A stretch of DNA of 17,021 nt from Minisyncoccota bacterium (lineage in GTDB: Bacteria; Patescibacteriota; Minisyncoccia; Phycocordibacterales; UBA2100): contig JAESTJ010000014.1 in assembly GCA_016763615.1 (NCBI GenBank), forward strand, positions 1 through 17,021, in the 5' to 3' direction. Positions within the stretch are counted from its first letter, which is position 1, and every line of letters begins with the position of its first letter. The position numbers and the translations under genes were made by a program. Positions 13,513 through 17,021 of this stretch are shown piece by piece. Under the pieces are notes generated by a model, which saw only the letters and a program-made list of their open reading frames with translations, did no database searches and was not told the DNA's origin.

Positions 13513-14817
13513 TTAGAGTTCTAAGGCTTCTATCAGAGCGTTAAGTGCAATGCGCTTTTGCTCTCCAGTATCCCTATCGCGAAGTGTCACTGTGTTGTCT
13601 TCAAGTGTGTCAAAGTCGATAGTTATACAATATGGTGTGCCAATTTCGTCTTGGCGACGGTAACGCTTTCCTACATTACCGTTATCGTCAAACATTATTT
13701 GTGGAATGGTTTCTTTGAGTTCTTCAAACACTTCACGTGCTTTTGCAACAAGGTCTGGTTTGTTTTTCATGAGGGGAAACACTGCTACTTTTATTGGAGC
13801 AAGTTCTGGTTTAAGTTTCAAAAATACACGTGTATCTTCGTTCATTTCGTCTTCTGTGTATGCTTCTGCAAGAACCGCCATCAGGGCACGCTCTACTCCA
13901 AATGATGGCTCAATAACATGAGGAATAAAAGGAACTCCTTCGATTGGGGTAAATGTCATTTTTTCTCCGCTTCCCTCTTGATGACTCTTAAGGTCGTGAT
14001 CGGTTCGGTACGCCAACCCCAAAAGTTCATCAAATCCTTTTCCAGGGTAATTGTATTCAAAATCGATGGTGCGTTTTGAATAGTGAGCAAGTTCATCTGC
14101 TGGTACTTCATACTCGCGTATATTTTCACGAGAGAGCCCCAGTGCGTCGGTCCATTTTAATACTTGCTCTCGCCACTTTTCAAACTCGCTCTCCCACGTA
14201 CTTTCCTCAACAAAATATTCAATTTCCATTTGTTCAAATTCTCGTGTACGAAAAATAAAATCTCTCGGAGCAATTTCATTTCGGAATGCCTTGCCAATTT
14301 GTGCGATGCCAAATGGTAACTTTGGTCGCATAGTGTCTAAGATATTCTTAAAGTTTACGAAAATTCCTTGTGCAGTTTCTGGACGTAAATAGCTCTTTGT
14401 ATCTCCCTGAGCACCCACTTTGGTCTCGAACATGAGGTTAGAATCACGCTTTTCACCGAGTTCCCCCTTACATTTTGCATCGGGACATTTAGAAGTATCT
14501 TCCAAATGATCCTCACGAAAACGTTTTTTGCATTTTGAACACTCGATAAGTGGATCGGTAAAACCAGCGCCTGTGTGGCCACTTACTTCCCACACCTTTT
14601 CATTCATTAAAATAGCAGAATCGAGCCCGTACATGTCGCTGCGCCCATCGACAAATGTGTCCCACCACAGTTTCTTGATATTATTTTTTAGAGCGACGCC
14701 CAATGGACCATAATCCCACGTACCTGCAAGACCTCCGTAGATTTCTGAACCCTGAAAGATAAAACCACGACGTTTTGCAAGACTCACTATCTTTTCCATT
14801 GTTGTATTATCTGCCAT
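13513..14817 (-). CDS. glyQS: Glycyl-tRNA synthetase, alpha2-type
   Basis: Charges tRNA-Gly; this is the single-chain homodimeric class II type. In 434 residues: GFIFQGSEIYGGLAGTWDYGPLG near the N-terminus, a Cys4 zinc-ribbon (Cys 93, 96, 111, 116), RPETAQG (145-151), motif 2 from FRNEI (179) to FEQMEIEYF, motif 3 EPSFGVER (303-310), and the C-terminal anticodon-binding domain (APIKVAVFPLMKN...). The start MADNTTMEKIV is preferred because it matches the family and has TATATT 7 nt upstream; the longer frame begins in that promoter. It lies 40 bp upstream of the permease, which has its own promoter. Confidence 0.96.
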   Translation of the reverse strand: MADNTTMEKIVSLAKRRGFIFQGSEIYGGLAGTWDYGPLGVALKNNIKKLWWDTFVDGRSDMYGLDSAILMNEKVWEVSGHTGAGFTDPLIECSKCKKRFREDHLEDTSKCPDAKCKGELGEKRDSNLMFETKVGAQGDTKSYLRPETAQGIFVNFKNILDTMRPKLPFGIAQIGKAFRNEIAPRDFIFRTREFEQMEIEYFVEESTWESEFEKWREQVLKWTDALGLSRENIREYEVPADELAHYSKRTIDFEYNYPGKGFDELLGLAYRTDHDLKSHQEGSGEKMTFTPIEGVPFIPHVIEPSFGVERALMAVLAEAYTEDEMNEDTRVFLKLKPELAPIKVAVFPLMKNKPDLVAKAREVFEELKETIPQIMFDDNGNVGKRYRRQDEIGTPYCITIDFDTLEDNTVTLRDRDTGEQKRIALNALIEALEL

Positions 14818-14824
14818 GACGATA

Positions 14825-14830
14825 AATATA
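14825..14830 (-). promoter_or_regulatory. -10 box abutting the GlyRS gene
   Basis: TATATT on the minus strand ends 7 nt before the ATG at 14817; no clear -35. The spacer 14831-15006 shows no gene. Confidence 0.4.
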
Positions 14831-15006
14831 CCAACAATTTTATATTTACGCACTGTTACTGTATCTTATATTGCAATACAAACGTGCAGTACATTAGATG
14901 TAGTTTTAGGAGCACAAGCAAAACGCTGCGAATAATATCGAGCATATAATGAGTGGCGCTTTGTGTAGTGCGACAACAAAATACGCTAATGTAGTGTGCG
15001 TGTAAC

Positions 15007-16971
15007 TTATTGCACGATGATTGAATAGATATCAGCAAAATCTGTCTCATTCAAGCTTGTCGATAAGTCATCGAATGGAACTGAAACGGGAAGTTCTACG
15101 AAGTTATCAATACCAGTAAGTTTTTGATTTTGTATGAGCACTGGTGTTTCTCCTATTTGGCTGGTACTTGGTACGAGTCCGATTGAAAACGCGACTCGCC
15201 GTGGAGTTTGTTCACCCACTCCTGTGTTGGGTAACAGTTTCCCAATACGCCATGTCACTGTTCCATCATTTTCGTTAAAGGTGACATGTTCTACCGATGG
15301 ACTTACGGTACCCAACCATCGAACATATGGCGGTAGCGTTGCGGTGACTCTCGCATCACGAATAAGGCTTGTCGTATTTGAAATTTCTCACAAAATTCCG
15401 TAGGTCGTTTCGTGTTCAACTTTTGGAGGTAATGGCCCAACGCTTCCTAGAGGGTTTTCAAAGTAGAGCGCACGGCCAGAAAACCCAGCGTCTGTCGCGA
15501 TTCTAATCTCCTCACTCACTGTTGCCTGAATAGTTTCAGGGACACTTCCTTCTGAAAGTCGTTGTCCTGCGGCATGCAATTCAATTTTTATTGTTGGATC
15601 TTGAACGGCGAGCAGGTCGTTGGCTATACTTGGTGTTAACCGAATAAGAAGTGTTCCTTCCTTTCCGGCTGGAATAAGCTTTAAGTCACCCTTTGTTGTT
15701 GTCTTATCCCAAAGAACTACTGAGTCGATGGAACGATAAAAACCGCGGTCAGCTGTGATGTTGAACGGGTCGAACCCTGAACCACTAATGGTCGCGGCTA
15801 TTACTACGTCAGTGAGTGATATGTCGAGATTGTTTCTCCACGTTAGTGTGATAGGAACTGTTTCTCCTGTTACTGCTATATAATTCTCAGAGGTAAGTTC
15901 ATCACATGCGAGAGACATGCCTAAGAATGGTCGTGTGACCGCCACCTCTTGTTCTAATTCAGCAAGTACAACATCGACCAGGCTTGATTCAGGAGTCTTT
16001 CTTGTACCTGCTACAAATTTAAAAATACGTGTGTCTCCAGTTTGTCCGTCAAGTACTCCTAAAATCCTAATGGTGCGCTCTTCTCCTGGCTCCAGATTAC
16101 CAAGATTCCATAATCCAGCAGATTCAGTTTCGGGAGATGTGCTATTTACCTCAAATCCAAATGGATACGATGCGCGGAGTACTACATCATTCACTGCCGT
16201 TTTGGCACGTGAAGTTATCGTTGCGGTCATGTCTATACTTTGCCCAGCCACAGCCTGTGTATTCATAACAAGAGAAATTTCTAGTGTTCCAGAGGCAACT
16301 AGTACGGTGTGCTTTGCATCTGAGAAGAAGAGGGCACTTGAGCCACTTAAGCGATATTCAAGCGCTACACTAATGTCTTGTCTGTCACCATCTCGCCCAA
16401 ATAATACTGCTCTGATAGTTCCATTACGTGTGCCGCCAGGTTCTATGGATCCCAGAGGAATTCTCTGTGTTTCCATTGTTGCTGAAAGATTAGCTGGTTT
16501 TCGAGTACCAGGAGGATAGGTAATGACCAAGTCGGCTAATTCAAGCGTGGCACTATTGTTATTGCGAACAGCTACTTGCAACTCGAGCACCTCCCCTCCA
16601 TCAACAGTTCGTGGACCGTTAATAGCAATATCAATTTTGTTTGATGTTACTACATTTGAACCTGAAGCGATGAACGACACTGCAACACCTCCTGCAACAA
16701 CAAACACCAATACAGCAATTATTAAAAGTATACTTGGCCATGAATACGAACGTGGTAGTAATGGTTCTCTTTTTGGAGGAGGTGTTTGCTCTTTCCAATC
16801 TTCTGGTATTTTCCTTTCTAGACTTGTAAGTGGGCGTCGGGGACGCTTCATAGGCTGTGTGCCGCGAGAGTACATCTGTTCTTTTAAGTCCCCTATGCGA
16901 CCTGGCTCACTAAATTCAGGTTTCTCGGGTTCAGCTCCACCCTTCGGAGGTCGTATTCCATCCATATCCAT
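15007..16971 (-). CDS. Membrane-anchored DUF11/CARDB-like surface protein, interrupted by an in-frame TGA
   Basis: A frame of 654 codons. Residues 1-78 are cytoplasmic, basic and Pro-rich; one TM helix (about 79-101, SILLIIAVLVFVVAGGVAVSFI) follows. The rest is outside, with several ~120-residue beta-sandwich repeats of the DUF11/CARDB kind (GGEVLELQVAVRNNNSATLE, GQSIDMTATITSRAKTAVND, GETVPITLTWRNNLDISLTD, HETTYGIL..EISNTTSLIR). Codon 528 is TGA (15388-15390), after which the same frame runs to TAA at 15007. In the other repeats this position is V/W before R or N (TLTWRNN), so TGG-to-TGA is the likely change. If the stop holds, the product ends inside the last repeat. A structural or adhesive role is inferred. 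Confidence 0.85.
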
Positions 16972-16978
16972 ACTCAGC

Positions 16979-16987
16979 AGTATAACA
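16979..16987 (-). promoter_or_regulatory. Promoter of the surface-protein gene, leaderless
   Basis: Extended -10 TGTTATACT on the minus strand (TATACT 16979-16984). It ends 7 nt before the ATG. It sits directly against the heptameric repeats. Confidence 0.5.
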
Positions 16988-17021
16988 GGTTAGGTTTTAG
17001 GGTTTAGATTTTAGGGTTTAG
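16988..17021 (+). repeat. Heptameric repeats GGGTTTA/GGTTTTA at the right edge
   Basis: GGTTTTA (16993-16999), GGGTTTA (17000-17006), GATTTTA (17007-17013) and GGGTTTA (17014-17020) are in 7-bp register, preceded by GGTTA. The array runs off the window. It shares its period with the heptamers around the S23 gene. Confidence 0.8.

Noticed and set aside
15388..15390. UGA recoded as Trp or Gly (alternative genetic code)
   Set aside because: metG ends in TGA overlapping the next start codon (ATGA, 10994-10997), tatD and the two-TM gene also end in TGA, and Trp is otherwise TGG, so the standard code fits better.
16988..17021. Telomere-like TTTAGGG repeats
   Set aside because: Only a few imperfect units and no sign of a chromosome end; the same period occurs at the S23 locus, so a general heptamer repeat is more likely.

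Overview
The window looks like chromosome of a Candidate Phyla Radiation bacterium (Patescibacteria, probably Parcubacteria). It is moderately AT-rich, has compact core genes with short or overlapping junctions, an EF-P without the usual PGKG tip, and a MetRS without a C-terminal tRNA-binding domain. It also carries an S23-type four-helix-bundle gene and a DUF11/CARDB-like surface protein. Most genes lack a Shine-Dalgarno (SD) sequence. The lineage is inferred from gene content and style; no rRNA gene lies inside the window.

Layout. Positions 1-469 hold no convincing gene but contain a minus-strand promoter, strong hairpins and a boxA-like element, as expected for the leader of an rRNA operon starting off the left edge. 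Positions 470-1288 (-) encode a winged-helix regulator. About 18 copies of a nonamer (TGTCCGTTA/TGTCCTTTA type) lie in its promoter and 5' leader and inside its own coding sequence. Divergently, 1497-5780 (+) carry ftsK (frameshifted at an A7 run), an S23 cassette framed by 7-bp tandem repeats, a small membrane-anchored protein and recA. A TrpR-like gene (5853-6284), a 150-bp array of inverted repeats and efp (6485-7078) follow.

From 7227 on, all genes are on the minus strand. They are a two-TM small membrane protein, rpsR, a 360-bp highly structured non-coding stretch, ssb (with an in-frame TAA before its canonical DPDDIPF tail), rpsF, tatD, an unknown gene, metG, an AI-2E family permease, glyS and a DUF11-like surface protein (with an in-frame TGA where Trp is expected). 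AI-2E permease-metG-unknown-tatD form a tight operon. rpsF, ssb and rpsR each have their own promoter.

Main points of interest: (1) the nonamer-array regulator, a candidate autoregulatory system with operators between -35 and -10, over the start region, and in the ORF in two reading phases; (2) -10 boxes only 6-10 nt before many start codons, implying widespread leaderless mRNAs; (3) the structured RNA-like region between ssb and rpsR; (4) the palindrome-rich spacer before efp; (5) the S23 cassette with heptameric repeats; (6) three interrupted genes (ftsK, ssb, surface protein), which may be sequence error, damage or recoding.
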